A DNA stretch of 64,000 nt from Raffaelea ambrosiae (taxonomy: Eukaryota; Ascomycota; Sordariomycetes; Ophiostomatales; Ophiostomataceae), in NCBI GenBank assembly GCA_002778195.1, contig PCDI01000019.1, forward strand, positions 372,001 to 436,000, written 5' to 3'. Position 1 is the first letter of the stretch; each line of letters begins with the position of its first letter. Below the pieces are notes generated by a model. The model worked only from the letters and a program-made list of their open reading frames with translations, ran no database searches and was not told the DNA's origin. A program made the position numbers and the translations under genes. Below are positions 43,164-55,145 of this stretch, in pieces.

Positions 43164-44138
43164 ATGGCAAGGCGACCGCCTCGGGCAAGGCTCTCCCGAA
43201 CCAGCGGAGTAACATCTGCGCCCATTGCCGTTGAGTCCGCCACTGCCGACTCCGGAAACACACCTGCCACCCCTGGTGATAGCATATCAGGTGTGCAGTC
43301 TCTGGCGTTTGACCAGCTGACTCTGCAAGATGCCGGAGAGGTCCTCGGCGAAGGTGGTCCCATGGATAGCTCGCTGGAAAGCGCCCCGAAGGAGGGTCAG
43401 GACCAACCCCAGACAGTCTCCAGGACACTGCGCTTTTTGGATCTCCCCTCAGAACTCCGCATCCGAGTCTACAGCTATCATTTTACTGGGATTGACCCGG
43501 TGCAAGACCTCAGTCCAGAGAACCACAAGAAAGTTCTCAAAAAGTTGGCCATTCTGCGAACCTGCCGCAGGATTTACCACGAGGCATCGCATTACTTTTA
43601 CAGCTCCCACTCCTTTCGAATTTTTCCAACACACCCGGGCCGGTTTTTCAAAACAAGACGGCCGCTCCTTGTGCGCCTGACGACCAGACAGAAGGCCAGC
43701 ATGACGCGGCTCGAGCTGCGTTTAGGCCCTGGCTTCAACAAGCCTCCCAAGTGCTGGGCCGTCACCAAAAAGCTCGGGCTGCCGGAATGTACCAATGTTC
43801 GGAAGATTTCCGTGTTCGTACAACTGGACCCGAGCCACAGCTGGCTGGATGGTTTCCGCAAACCAGGCTTTTATGAAGGCTTCTCTTGTAACCTCTTGGA
43901 TGACATATTGAGAGAGACTCCCAACGTAGAGGCCGTCGAGTTTGATGGATACGAGAGCGTACGGAAGAACTGCCCAATTATGGAAGGCCTTATCAAAACA
44001 ACACTCAGTCATGGCAAGAGGGTCGCATGGGGTCCATATAGAGGTTGGACTGACGCCGATGAGGAGAACGGTGGTAAAGTGGTATCTGGGTCATCAATGC
44101 TAGAACACGGATCCAAGGAGGTTGCAGTGCTTGCTTGA
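43164..44138 (+). CDS. 2EXR/F-box-like domain protein
   Basis: Intronless, 324 aa. A disordered Ser/Pro/Gly-rich N-terminus (about residues 1-85) is followed by RFLDLPSELRIRVYSYHF, the hallmark FLxLPxElR opening of the fungal 2EXR/F-box-like domain. LRTCRRIYHEASHYFYSSHS follows, the typical second helix pair of these proteins. The remainder is a mixed alpha/beta region. Such proteins are very abundant in Pezizomycotina and are thought to act as protein-binding adaptors, some in SCF ubiquitin ligases; no partner can be named. The ATG at 43164 is the first in frame and follows an untranslated T-rich leader. Confidence 0.82.
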   Translation: MARRPPRARLSRTSGVTSAPIAVESATADSGNTPATPGDSISGVQSLAFDQLTLQDAGEVLGEGGPMDSSLESAPKEGQDQPQTVSRTLRFLDLPSELRIRVYSYHFTGIDPVQDLSPENHKKVLKKLAILRTCRRIYHEASHYFYSSHSFRIFPTHPGRFFKTRRPLLVRLTTRQKASMTRLELRLGPGFNKPPKCWAVTKKLGLPECTNVRKISVFVQLDPSHSWLDGFRKPGFYEGFSCNLLDDILRETPNVEAVEFDGYESVRKNCPIMEGLIKTTLSHGKRVAWGPYRGWTDADEENGGKVVSGSSMLEHGSKEVAVLA

Positions 44139-44469
44139 AATACGTTTTTACGTCCAGAAAGTGCATTGTTGGGGTGCGTTTGGTACGGGAATATCTTCGT
44201 CACTGTCATATCATTATGTTCTTTTTCGTTATTGCAGGTTTCTTACTGTCTTGCTCTGATGACGCACTTCTCTCCAAGTTTGGTCTATTTCGGGTAGGTA
44301 TATTAGTTGTATCTAGGTCAATCTTGCCAATTATTAATCGACAAATGTAATGGGAATGGACATGCACATAAAAAAAAGGCGTCAAAGCTGATCTTCGCCT
44401 CGACGTATATATACAAATGGTAGTTAGTTACAAATCATGGATTAGAAGCCCACAGGATCGCAGATACTA
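44139..44469. other. Convergent 3' region
   Basis: 331 nt between the stops of the 2EXR-like gene and the UVRAG/Vps38-like gene. An A-tract lies at about 44370-44377. No gene is seen. Confidence 0.6.
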
Positions 44470-46412
44470 TTAGTCATCGACGTGTTCCCGCAGACCCTTT
44501 GTCCGTAGCGTTAGCGGTGCGGCGCCTTCATCAAATGGCAAATTTAGGCTCGCAATTGAAGAAAAAAGCCGGTCTGGCGGATCTTTCCCCAGACCAGGCT
44601 CCTCGGCCTTGCTTACTACACTCCAACGACTTCCTTGTGGCTGTTTAACGGAAGGGGCAACACTGTCGCTGCTGCCTCGCCGGCTGCTTGCCGTGCTGGT
44701 GCTGGCATTATCGTCGGCTGTCGAAGACAAACTATGCCGCTGCAAGTGCCGAGCCCATAAGCCGCGCACCCCGCCCCTCTTCCTCTGAGGCAGTTCCTCG
44801 GTTCCGGCGCTGCATACGTACAGTAGGTACTTTAGGTTGGGGAGGGTGTGACGAATGTCGACGACCTTGAGGCCTTGTGCGTTGCACAGCGTCTCAATAT
44901 TCTTGTTCAACAAGAACCAGCCGTAGTCAAAGCGGTATTGGGAATTCACACCCCCGCGGGGGATATACAACGGGAAATCGCGTTGTTGCTCAGGGATTTT
45001 ACTGATACCATCGCGAATGATGGATCGCGACCCAAATGGGGTGATCTTGTAGGGAAGGGCAATGCTCAGGTAAGATTGCAGGGCATTCGCGAGCACGGCA
45101 ACGTAGCCGAGGGCTGCTGAGAGGACCTCTTCTCCCATGGTGGTGCCGGACAGCATTGGCCCGTACTCAGTGTTGGGCAGGGGAACGCCGCAAATCTGGA
45201 AGGATAGCGGCTCTGCCTTGGGGGTGGGAATGACACAAAAGATGCGGATGAGGTCTTCGCAGATGCGCCGGCGCTGGCCACGGATATCGTCCATGGTCTT
45301 GCGAGCAGTGGTTTTCGACGAGGTCAGATTCTTCGCTGCATTTTCGACGTCATTCTGAGCTTTCTCTTGGAGTGCGCGGCCAGAGGCAATGGCGGCACGT
45401 CGGCTCGCAATGGACGCGCTCAGGTCGTTGCGCTTCTTGCGCGCAACCTCAACTAGGCGCCTTTGGTGGCCAACACCTCTGCGCACCCGTTGCAGCCTTG
45501 CATGGGCTTCGGGAAGCTCGAGCGGTTGCTCGTAGGACAGGTGATCGTTGATTTGCGAGGCAAGTCTATTCTGGGTGGCAAGAGAATCTTGGATGGAGTT
45601 TTCAAGGTTGGAAAGCGCCATGAGAGCGGTATATGAGGAGGTAGGCAGGCACGGTCCCTGCTTGGAGGGGATGGAAGTGCTGACTGCACCAAAGATATAT
45701 ATGCCGTCAACAAGGTGAAAGACGACGCAGTTGGGCGGAAGGTGGGAGTTTTTGAGAGCGCTGATGCTGCCGAGGAAGCGCAAGTCCACCTCATCCTCGA
45801 CCAACAAGCCCCAGGCGCCGGAACGACGGACCCATATCCTGACGGTAACTTGCGACGAGCGGGAGACCGATGGGTCGAGCACGGAGAGGTCGAAGAGGCG
45901 GAAATTGAAGTTCTGCAGGCATGCATAGGTTAGTCGACACGCAGCAAGGACATGCGACAAGGGATATACGTAAAGCAAAGAAGACGTGCAAAGAAGAGGG
46001 AGCACAAATAGTCGCTCCCCCGCGCAAAACATACAGTAGCTCTCTCCTCCACCTCGCTGACGTATATGGGCTCCTCAGACCCTTCGCAGTGCAGAGAAAA
46101 GAACGCATCGGCCGTGCTGGACTCCAAGACGTGCTCGAGGATGCGCTGACGCGCGTGGGCCGTCGAGCTGGACAACGTCACCCGGCGACTGCGCGCCTGC
46201 TCAGAGGAGCGCAGGTTCTCGCTGGACCGCGCATGGTGCAGTGGTAGACCGTGTCGGAGACTCTCAAGCTTCCCGGGCGACTTGTTGATGGTGGCATCGT
46301 CGGTCGTGTGGCCGCGCGGCCGGGTGAAGGTCAGGTTGCGGAGGTATATGCCACGAAGATGGCGGAGCTTGCGGTTTTGCGGCAGGAGGTGCGGCGGGGC
46401 TTGGAGAGACAT
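44470..46412 (-). CDS. UVRAG/Vps38-like subunit of the class III PI3-kinase complex II
   Basis: Predicted partner of Vps34, Vps15 and Vps30/Beclin-1 in endosomal and vacuolar sorting and in late autophagy. Exons 46035..46412 and 44470..45912 give 606 aa. The N-terminus RKLRHLRGIYLRNLTFTRP resembles the start of fungal Vps38/UVRAG. A C2-like region covers about residues 85-250 (VTVRIWVRRSGAWGLLVEDE). A predicted coiled coil follows (RLQRVRRGVGHQRRLVEVAR onward through KAQNDVENAAKNL). The C-terminal BARA-like half has FQICGVPLPNTEYG, AALGYVAVLANALQSYLSIA, LPYKITPFGSRSIIRDGISK and FDYGWFLLNKNIETL, strong family blocks. The Ser-rich tail is disordered. An Atg14-type assignment is less likely because the N-terminal CxxC motifs are absent. 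Confidence 0.88.
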
Positions 46413-48090
46413 GGTGGTGATGTCATGGCATCACGAGCGCTGGGAGGCCCACGCCAAGCGACGTGGGAAGAGCAAACAGAATTGTTGAACTGCCGAGCTT
46501 CGAGAAGGCACGAGTAGTGAGACTGTTCCCTGAGACACCAGCTTTGCGCGCGCTCAGATGCACGTGCAACTTGCACCGCACAATCAAGGGAGGGCGACGG
46601 CCCGCAATCGACGGGGGCGCGAGATGGGGGGAGGGCTGCGTTGACGGCGCGCGGAGTTGTGGTGGTGGCGATATCGTGTTTTGGCGGGCAGCTTTCGGCG
46701 TCTGATGAGGATACAGGAACAGGGCGGCCAAGGGCGGCCACGAACCTATCAGGGCCGATTTGTCATACAAATTCTGGCCCCACTAGCAGTAAGCTCTTGT
46801 CCTGTGAGTTTACGAGCGGGCGCCGAGTGGGGCACCCACCAGAATAAGGTGTGTGGCGCTAGGAGCTTAGGGGATGCCAATCCGTGCCAATTCTCTCGAC
46901 TTCTGCAGGAGCCGTGGACCGCAACCACAGATGTGTGCGAGCGTCGACGCCACCAACAGCGGGATGCTTCTCTACTGGAGGAACCGGCTGCAGGCCGGCC
47001 CTACATGTGGGCAGACCTGCTCACTTTGTTCATACTCGTTGTAGCGGATAAATGCAGAGACTCAGACAGCCAGGCTAACCTGCTGGGAAGGCTGAGCAGG
47101 CCGATTGTGTCTGTCTGCTATTTCACTTCCTCGTCTTTGGCAGGCTTCGTTTAGTCCCGGCTCTGTATTGTGTCTGCGCTCCTGGCCGGCCAAAAAGAAT
47201 CTGCCTCGCTGCTCTGCGTGGGTCGATCTATCCGCCCCAGAGCCCGCGACGCTCCAATGGCCACAGCCGCCGTTGACGCCATCTCGGGCGCGATTGCATG
47301 TTGGCCAACTTTGTTTGACTTCCCCAGGCCTGCTGCAGCACTAACGAGAACCTATTGTTTTTCATTACGCCTAGTCAGGGTTGGCGGGTTTGGCTGGTTT
47401 GGCTGTGCGCTGGCCTGGCCTTACTGGAGTTTCTTTTCCACATGCATGTGCAGTGGTTCCCTGCTGTGTTGCTCCTTCTGTGTTGCTGGTTCTGTCGATC
47501 TTACTTGGCGATCATCTCAGAGTACTTTCCTTTCGCCCCGGTAGCTGTTATGGCCCTCGCTTGAATCTTGCTTTCCACGGCTAGGAAATCCCATGCTCCC
47601 AGAAAGGCAGGGCGACGACCAGGGTGCCCGATTGTATCATCAAGAAGCGGATGACTCCATGCAGCCCCGCAGCCTTCAACCAACGCCAACGGGCATGCAC
47701 TTACGTACTGCCCGTACTGAGAAGTGAAATTTCTGGTCATGGAGGATGCACGAGCTGCTAATATTTTGGTCCTGCTGCGGCCATTGTCGGTGTGACCGAC
47801 CATGTGCCGTCCTGGTGCACACACATGCCGTATGGCGACAGCCAGTAATAATCATTTTCTGCGTGATGTACATACACAAATGATGATATAAAATGGCCCA
47901 GCCTGTCGTCCTACACACAGTACCATGTCCTGCTGGGTCACTGGGCTTGTGCGAAAAAATACTTTCATTCGACCACGGTTACTGCCTTCAAACCACCTTC
48001 CTCGTTGCGCTCATCTTTGCAACATCGATCTCGATTCCAGTCTTGCAAGCTCCCGCAGTATTTACATCTGGCGACACACCTAGAAGTGCA
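46413..48090. other. Divergent intergenic region
   Basis: 1.7 kb between the UVRAG-like and methionine permease genes. Open frames are short and show no family features. It contains the TATA-like element at 47887. Confidence 0.55.
47887..47893 (+). promoter_or_regulatory. TATA-like element of the methionine permease gene
   Basis: TATAAAA about 200 nt upstream of the chosen ATG (48091). It overlaps an upstream in-frame ATG at 47893, which argues that this upstream ATG lies outside the transcript and is not the start. Confidence 0.4.
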
Positions 48091-50006
48091 ATGGGCTGGT
48101 CCGGCGTTGGCTCGCGATTCCGCCCGTCACTGCAAGGGGATGGCGGCATCCAGCCAGCTGGCTCCTCGTCGTGGCAGGGAAACCAACCGGAAGATAAACA
48201 CGTTGACACTAATGTCAATGAGTACGATTCTGGGGAACGGCAGATCTTTGAGGCAGGCGAGGCTGGCGAGCTATCCTTGGAAGAAGCTGTCCATGGTGGC
48301 ATGGGGCGTCACTTGGGCCTTGTGTCCACAACCTTTTTGATGTAAGCCGTATCCCGCCAGACCAGGTCATAAGCAAGGCCTGAAGACACTGACTTGGGGC
48401 CTAGTGTTGGACGCATCATCGGCACGGGCATTTTCTCAACGCCATCATCTATCACGAAAGGCGTGGGCAGCGTTGGCGCTGCGCTGATGTTGTGGGTCTT
48501 GGGTCTTGTCATTGCGTACTGCGGACTCATGGTATGGCTTGAGTTTGGATGCATGTATCCGCGCAGTGGTGGCGAGAAGGTCTACCTTGAGGCAGTCTAC
48601 AACCGTCCACGATTCTTGGCAACCATCATCTTTGCCGTGCAAGCCATTGCTCTGGGATTCACAGGTAGGTCGATCCTGGTGCTTTCTTTACAGTCTTCTC
48701 AATTTTTATTATTTTTTTTTTTTTTTGCTTCTCCGGGCTGACAATATTGGCTACCAGCTTCTGGCTGCATTGTCTTTGCTTCTAATATTGTCGTTGCGGC
48801 TGGCAGGAGTCCCGGGGAATGGGAAGAACGCGGCATTGCCATTGCTGTCATTGTCTTTGTCACAATCATCCACACATTTGTTCCAAAGGTTGGCGTTACG
48901 CTCATGAACGTTATCGGTTCCATCAAAATCATCATCCTCCTGTTCATTGTCGTCACAGGCTGGGCTGTGCTTGGAGGTGGCGTCAAGAGTGTGCCCGACC
49001 CGCACGCAAGCTTCCGTAATGCTTTTGCCAACAGCTCAACGTCTGGAAACTTGTATGCCTCGGCACTCTTCAAGGTCCTCAATTCCTACTCTGGGTAAGT
49101 TCTGTCTCCAAGGTGCTTCTCTTGATTGCTTCAGAACACTCTGTGTATGCTTTATTGATTTTCAGGCTAACAAAAACGCTTCCCTCTAGATGGTCCAATG
49201 CCGCCTATGTCTTAAATGAGGTCAAGCGACCTGTACACACGCTCAAGATTGCCGGTCCGTTAGGCTTGGGTATTTGCGGTGTTCTGTACCTTCTCGCCAA
49301 CGTCGCCTACTTTTCTGCGGCAACACCAGAGGAAATTGCGGACAGCGGAATCACGGTGGGCTCATATTTTGTCGGAAAGGTTTTTGGCAGCACGGCCCGC
49401 CGTGTGCTGAGTGTCTTCGTATCAATCTCGGCCCTCGGTAACGTGCTAAGCATAACTTTTGCTCAGGCCCGGGTGAACCAAGAACTGGCCAAGGAGGGTG
49501 TGATACCATTTCAACGCTTCTGGGCGGGCACTTGGCCCGCAGGTGCCCCATCTGCTGGCCTGCTGCTACATTTCATCCCCAGCTTCATTGTTATCGTGGC
49601 CATTCCGTTTGGCGACGCCTTTAATTTCATTGTTGATGTGGAAGGGTATCCGTCCAGCGTTATCAATACCTTTGTCGTTGTCGGTCTCTTCATCCTCCGC
49701 TGGCGCTTGCCAAACGCCCCCAGACCTTTCCGTGTGTGGATCCCGATTGCCATCTTCTTCCTGGCTGGTCAGGCTTTCCTCCTAGTTGCTCCATTCCTCT
49801 ACCCTCCTGGAGGGAAAGGAGACACGAGCCTGCCCTACTGGCTGTACCCCATCATCGGCATTGTCGTGCTTCTTCTTGGTGTTGTGTACTGGTTCTTCTG
49901 GCGGAGGGTGCTTCCCTATTTTGGTCATTACGAACTGGAGCAGCGCAAGGTCCAGCTAGATGATGGCACATACGTCACCACCTTCCACAGGGCCAAGAAG
50001 AATTAG
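48091..50006 (+). CDS. Mup1-type methionine/amino-acid permease (APC superfamily)
   Basis: Plasma-membrane amino-acid/proton symporter related to yeast Mup1/Mup3 methionine permeases. Exons 48091..48341, 48405..48664, 48758..49094 and 49190..50006 give 554 aa with about 12 membrane segments. The first transmembrane helix carries VGRIIGTGIFSTPSSITKGV, the unwound Gly-rich substrate-binding segment of APC/LAT proteins. Other blocks are EFGCMYPRSGGEKVYLEAVY, WSNAAYVLNEVKRPVHTLKI, ISALGNVLSITFAQARVNQE and the final VLPYFGHYELEQRKV. The acidic N-terminus (EYDSGERQIFEAGEAGELSLEEA) resembles the arrestin-binding N-tail of Mup1. Intron 2 contains a long T-tract. The start at 48091 was preferred to 47893 because of the TATA position. 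Confidence 0.92.
48703..48726. repeat. T-rich tract in permease intron 2
   Basis: Nearly pure T run (tttttattatttt then T16) within the second intron of the permease gene. It is a probable polypyrimidine tract and a likely length polymorphism. Confidence 0.8.
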
Positions 50007-51091
50007 CTGCTGTTATTCAACGAACACGTTACTGCATTTCCTTTGTATTTTTACATTTCCCGAACTGCTCTTGCTTATACAGTTACGGCAACCTTGATTG
50101 GGCAAGTTGTAAACAGGTAGAGAAATTGTTTAGAAGATGAGTGTATGAAGGTCGAGGTAATTAAATAAAATGTGGTAAACACTATCCTGACAGTTTGTTG
50201 CCATGAAATGGTTATTCATACGCCGACTTGCACGAAAAGGATTCGGTTTTATCTCCAGTTTATTCGGGGTCAGGTTGTTTGCCGTTTTCGCGGACGTGCA
50301 TCTCGAAAGGAGACGGCAACGTATTGCCACTTATGCTAATCCCATTAAATGTGAAAGTTCCACGGAAATTTCGCGGGTCTGTTATTTAGCCTATCAAAGC
50401 ACATTTGGATTCTCTGAATCTGGAGTATCGCTGGCCATTTCCGTGTTAAAGCTGTACTACAGAGTTGAATAGTCAAAATTACCGGCCTGCGTTTTAAATC
50501 GAAATCGAATCCGAATAGGTCCAAATACAACCAGCACGAATAATAAATATAACCCCCCCCAGGTATTAAAAAATGGCTTCCCTTCGAATTTTAGACACTA
50601 TTATTGTTGGGTTGGAAGCATGGAAACCACAAGCCAATCCCACGCCGTTGCAACAGAGACAGCAGAAACAAAAGAGAGAAAACAAACACAGATGTAACCA
50701 CCTTTCGGTCTGCAAATAAAACCTCTTTATAGATATTGGGTCCATTTGGAACCCATCCCATTTAGGCGAGTTTTTTTCTTGTTTTTCAAGTAATCGCTGT
50801 ATTCGCTTGGACGGTGGGTAAATTTGGGGGTTTCCACCTCACCCATTGGCACTTGTTTAAGTGATCATATGTCCCTCTTGTCTCTAATTAAACTTTGTAT
50901 GTTCTGTTCTTGGTCGACGAACCAGATAAGATGCGCATTTCCACCGTAGTCCTCTTCCTCTTGGATCGTGTGCCCTTTCTTTAAGAGCGCCGAGTTACCC
51001 ATCACATTCGCTTGGCATCATATACAGTTGCGCCTGCCTGATTTCTTGACACAAGCGACTTATTTTTTGACTGCCCGCATACAATTCCACA
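50007..51091. other. Intergenic region, promoter of the endoglucanase
   Basis: 3' flank of the methionine permease and 5' region of the GH7 gene. A C8 run lies at about 50553-50560. A plus-strand open frame at 50203-50472 has no family features. Confidence 0.55.
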
Positions 51092-52505
51092 ATGGTAGTT
51101 GTCTCTCTGGTGACCCAGGTCCTTGTGGTGTTGTTTGCAGTCTTTGCCAAAGCACAACAAGTTGGAAACAACACCATCGAAGTACACCCCCAATTGACGA
51201 CATGGAAATGCACTAAGCTTGGAGGATGCAAGGCACAGAACACATCAATTGTGTTGGACGCCAACTACCGCTGGCTGCACAAAATTGACGGTTCTGAGGG
51301 TTGTACCTCTTCCGACGGCAATCTGAACAGCACGCTGTGCCCGGATGCCGCAACGTGTGCACGAAATTGCGTGCTGGAAGGCGTGAACTATACGGCAACA
51401 GGAGTTCACACCGAGTCCAACGGTACCTCAGGTTCATTAACTTTGGACATGTATGTGGATGGGCACGGATCTAGCCCCCGTGTCTACCTTTTGGGAGAGG
51501 ATGGCAACTACGCAGATCTCCAACTGGTTAACCAGGAGTTCACCTTCGACGTGGACATGTCCAAGCTCCCGTGTGGCATGAATGGTGCGTTGTATCTCTC
51601 GGAAATGAGCCTCAGCGGTGGGAAGAGCGGCCTCAACCGGGCCGGTGCAGCCATGGGGACGGGTTATTGCGACGCCCAATGTCCTGTTTCTAATTTTATC
51701 AACGGTGAAGTGTGTGGCATCAAGAATCCTCCAGCCCCAGAGAACATAAGGTGCAGGATGCTAACCCGGAAATATAAAGGCCAACACCAATCGAAGTGGC
51801 GCTTGCTGCAATGAAATGGACATATGGGAAGCCAACAGAATGGCTACGGCACTGACACCACACACGTGCAGTACCAGTGGCGTGTATGCATGTGCGGGAG
51901 ATCTTTGTTCAGATGGAAGCAAAGGCGGTGTTTGCGACAAAAGCGGATGTGGCTACAACGCCTACGCCCGAGGGGATCGAAAGTTTTACGGTCCCAACGG
52001 CACGGTGGACACTTCCAGGCCGTTTACCGTTGTTACACAGTTTATTGCGGCTCAGAGCGACAACACTACGAGTCCTGTCGGTGGCACAGGCACAAAACAC
52101 AAGAGTCTGCGGGAAGCACAACCTATCCTTGCCGAGATCCGACGGCTTTACATACAAAGCAACAAGGTCATCGCTACAGCATCCACGCAACAGCCAGCGG
52201 TCAGCCCTGGAAACGTTACTTCGTCTAATCTCGTAATCACAGATGCCTTCTGTGGAGACAGTGTCTTTGAGAAGCTTGGCGGACTCAAGGTAATGGGGCA
52301 GGCTTTGCAGCGCGGTATGGTGCTTATCTTCAGTATCTGGAACGATGCTGGTCAGTTCATGAACTGGCTCGATAGTGGCGACTCAGGACCCTGCGACAGC
52401 AAAGCTGGCGACCCAGCTCTCATCCAAAAAAACAACCCAAACACAAAGGTGACCTGGTCTAACATTAAGTGGGGGGATCTGGGGTCAACATATATAAGTG
52501 CCTGA
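51092..52505 (+). CDS. Secreted GH7 endo-beta-1,4-glucanase (EG1/Cel7B type)
   Basis: Retaining endoglucanase that cuts cellulose chains outside the cell. Exons 51092..51709 and 51780..52505 give 447 aa. The signal peptide is MVVVSLVTQVLVVLFAVFAKA, followed by the mature N-terminus QQVGNN. The catalytic motif CCNEMDIWEAN gives nucleophile Glu218, Asp220 and acid/base Glu223. The 70-nt intron lies just before it; it has donor GTGTGT, branch gctaacc and an unusual aaag acceptor, and removing it restores NGEANTNRSGACC, the same spacing as in Trichoderma EG1. The C-terminus FSIWNDAGQFMNWLDSGDSG and SNIKWGDLGSTY marks the EG1 rather than the CBH1 subgroup. No linker or CBM1 is present. A stretch of about 12 residues (KHKSLREAQPIL) before AEIRRLYIQ looks like an insertion. 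Confidence 0.9.
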
Positions 52506-53289
52506 GCGAACTGGACCAAACGGCTGGTGGTTGTACGTGGGTGGGCGGAGTTCACATTTACGTGGGCGACGTGCAGTGAAAGTGGGCGAGATACAGATTT
52601 GCGTGGGCAGTGTACAACTGATTAGCAAGATTTGTCACATAATCTATGTATCTGTTGATGAGAATATCGTAGCAACACAACCTGATAGCGCATTGGTGGA
52701 GGCATGGAGAGTGGATAAACGAGTCCAAATGAGCGACCAGCGATATGCTGATCCTGGCCATAAAAGTACCATGCCTTTTTGTAAACCTATTACAGGTTTG
52801 TCTTCGTACGTTACGTTTTACTTGTACACTTGCAGACCGGACCCCACGTCGATAGGGCGGCCGATACTATCCCCAAGCAGGCCTGGTCACCATTGGGCAT
52901 AGATAAAGTGAAAGCCACCACCCTACGCATGTCTGGGGTAATTGCCTGCTTTTTAGGTCGGTTTCTTGTTTCGTCTTATCAGGTCTCCACGCCACCCAAC
53001 TCGGAAGGCCTGCCGGTCGGGGGCACCCTATCAGCCTGCTCGTACGGCGGCGAAAAGCGCAGCGATGTTGGAAGAATACAATGTACTCGTAGGGTGTAAC
53101 TAATAGTACGTCGTACTTGGGAATCTTGGCGTCATATTGGCTCTGGATCGACAGATCCGCGGGATTTATACATACCCGCCAACACCCAGCCTATTAATAT
53201 GATGCAGGGACTCCTGCGACCCGGATTCTGTCACCACATCAGCTACATCCCCTCAACCTAATTGCTGCTCTTCGCCATAATAGCAAAAA
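52506..53289. other. Intergenic region
   Basis: 3' flank of the GH7 gene and promoter of the MFS permease. Five spaced GTGGGCG/GTGGGCA words occur between 52540 and 52615. No gene is recognised. Confidence 0.55.
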
Positions 53290-55145
53290 ATGAGCGGCTC
53301 CGTCGATGCAGTGAAAAGGACGACGTCCTTGGCGAAGGATGTGGAGGGTGCTCCCGAAATGGGCGCTGGCACTACCTCTGTCATTGGCGGCAAGGGCTTT
53401 ATCGACGACGACGATACACCCCTTGTCTTGGACCATGCCGCCGAGCGAGCTCTCGTGTGGAAATTCGACTTGCATCTCTTGCCTGTATTGGGTATGTGCT
53501 GTTTTTATTTTTATTTTTATTTTTATATTTATATTGGTTCCCTTTTTTCAACACTGTCTAACCTGATGCTAGCTGTCATGTACCTTTTCAACTCACTCGA
53601 CAAGGCAAAGTAAGTGTGGTTGTGACACCAGAGCAGAGGATCATGGAGGTTTGCTGACGGCAGCCAGCCTCGGAAACGCTAAAACAGCCGGCCTGGAGAA
53701 GGACCTTGGTCTGAAAGGGAATCAATACAACATCTTACTCAGCGTCTTCTTCGTCCCCTACGTCTTGACGGCACCGTTTCTCGGTATCCTGGGCAAGAAA
53801 ATCGGCCCTAGCCGCATTCTTCCCTGTATGATGTTCTCTTTCGGTGCCTTCACCCTCCTGACCGTCGCGGCGCACAATTTCGGCGGCATCATGGCCCTTC
53901 GATGGTTCCTGGGCATGAGCGAAAGTGCCTTCTTCCCTTTGGTCATCTATTATCAGACAATGTGGGTAATCTCATAATGATGTCCTTTTCAAATCGCCCG
54001 TCTCCCATTTCGTCAACCAACCCCCCCTCCCCTCCCAGGGTACCCCTGTCTCTCTCACACGTCTCTCTGATATTCTCACACGGCCGCCCACTTCACCAGA
54101 CCCGTACTCTATTCGCCAATTCTAACGCAATGCTGACATCTAACTCAGGTTTTATCGCCGTGGCGAGCTCGCTCGTCGGCTTGCCATCTTCTACGCTGCG
54201 TCCAACATCGCCTTAGCATTCGGCGGCTTGCTGGCCTTTGGCTGCTTCCAAATCCAATCCACCGCCATTGCCAGCTGGCGCTACCTCTTTATTATCGAGG
54301 GCAGCTGCTCCGTTCTGTTTTCCATCTTTGCCTTCTGGTATCTTCCCCTGTCGGCCGCAGAAGCACGCTTCCTGAACGACGACGAGAAGCGCCTGGCATA
54401 CCACCGGATGGCTGTCGACAGCTCGGCTGTTGTCAACGAGCCCTTTGTTGCTCGCGAGGCGTTCAAAATCTTCCGCGAGCCGACAAGCTGGCTGATCTTG
54501 GGCATTGAGATTTGCCTTGGTGTCCCTCTTCAGAGCGTGAGCTTGTTCATGCCCCAAATTATTGCGCGACTCGGCTACTCGACTGTGAAAACCAACCTCT
54601 ACACTGTAGCACCAAACGTCAGCGGCGCGGTCATGCTCTTGGTCCTTGCCTTTGCCAGCGACTACACAAGACTTCGATTCCCATTCGTGGCGGCAGGCTT
54701 CCTGTTCACATTCATCGGCTTCATCATTTACGCTTCTATTGACGTTGAGCATGATCTCCATGTCGCATACTTTGCTTCCTTTATGATGACATGGGGTACA
54801 AGTGCGCCTTCAGTGCTTCTGGATGTGCTGTACAACAACAATATAGCGAACGAGGGCCGTCGTGTTGTCCTCACTAGCTTTGGCGTACCCATTGCCAATT
54901 TGATGGGTGTCGTCAGCTCCAACATTTTTCAAAACAAGGATGCCCCGAAATATATTCCCGCACTGGCGACGACAGCCGCCTTTGGTGCTATGGGATTTGT
55001 GTTGACGGTTTTACTGGGCTTGTTTATGATATTTGACAACAAGCGCCGTGATCGGAAGCAAGGCTTTTCGATTAAGGCAAGGGATATCCCGACAGAGAAG
55101 ATGCATGACGGACCCGCATCACCAGACTTCCGCTGGTTTTTGTAA
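53290..55145 (+). CDS. MFS permease of the Dal5/anion:cation symporter family
   Basis: Predicted plasma-membrane carrier of the Dal5 (allantoate/ureidosuccinate), Tna1 (nicotinate), vitamin and carboxylate group. Exons 53290..53491, 53573..53609, 53668..53961 and 54149..55145 give 509 aa with 12 predicted membrane helices. The family's first helix block VWKFDLHLLPVLAVMYLFNSLDKANLGNA is spread over exons 1 to 3. Other marks are GLKGNQYNILLSVFFVPYVL, GIMALRWFLGMSESAFFPLV, YYQTMFYRRGELARRLAIFY and LFIIEGSCSVLFSIFAFWYL. The 37-nt exon 2 and the GTGGGT donor of intron 3 are the only phases that keep these motifs. Substrate cannot be predicted from sequence alone. Confidence 0.92.
53502..53535. repeat. 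TTTTTA-type repeat in MFS intron 1
   Basis: Tandem ttttta/tttata units in the first intron of the Dal5-type permease gene, upstream of its acceptor. Confidence 0.8.

Noticed and set aside
47893..48090. 66-residue N-terminal extension of the methionine permease from the ATG at 47893
   Set aside because: The ATG overlaps a TATA-like box, so it is probably upstream of the transcription start; the extension is also not like Mup1 N-termini.
51710..51815. Reading the GH7 gene as two genes or a frameshifted pseudogene
   Set aside because: A 70-nt intron with donor GTGTGT and branch gctaacc restores exactly the EG1 spacing before the catalytic motif, so an intact spliced gene is the better reading.
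52540..52615. GTGGGCG words after the endoglucanase as a regulatory array
   Set aside because: Spacing is irregular and they lie in the 3' flank of one gene and far from the next start; no known factor is evident.
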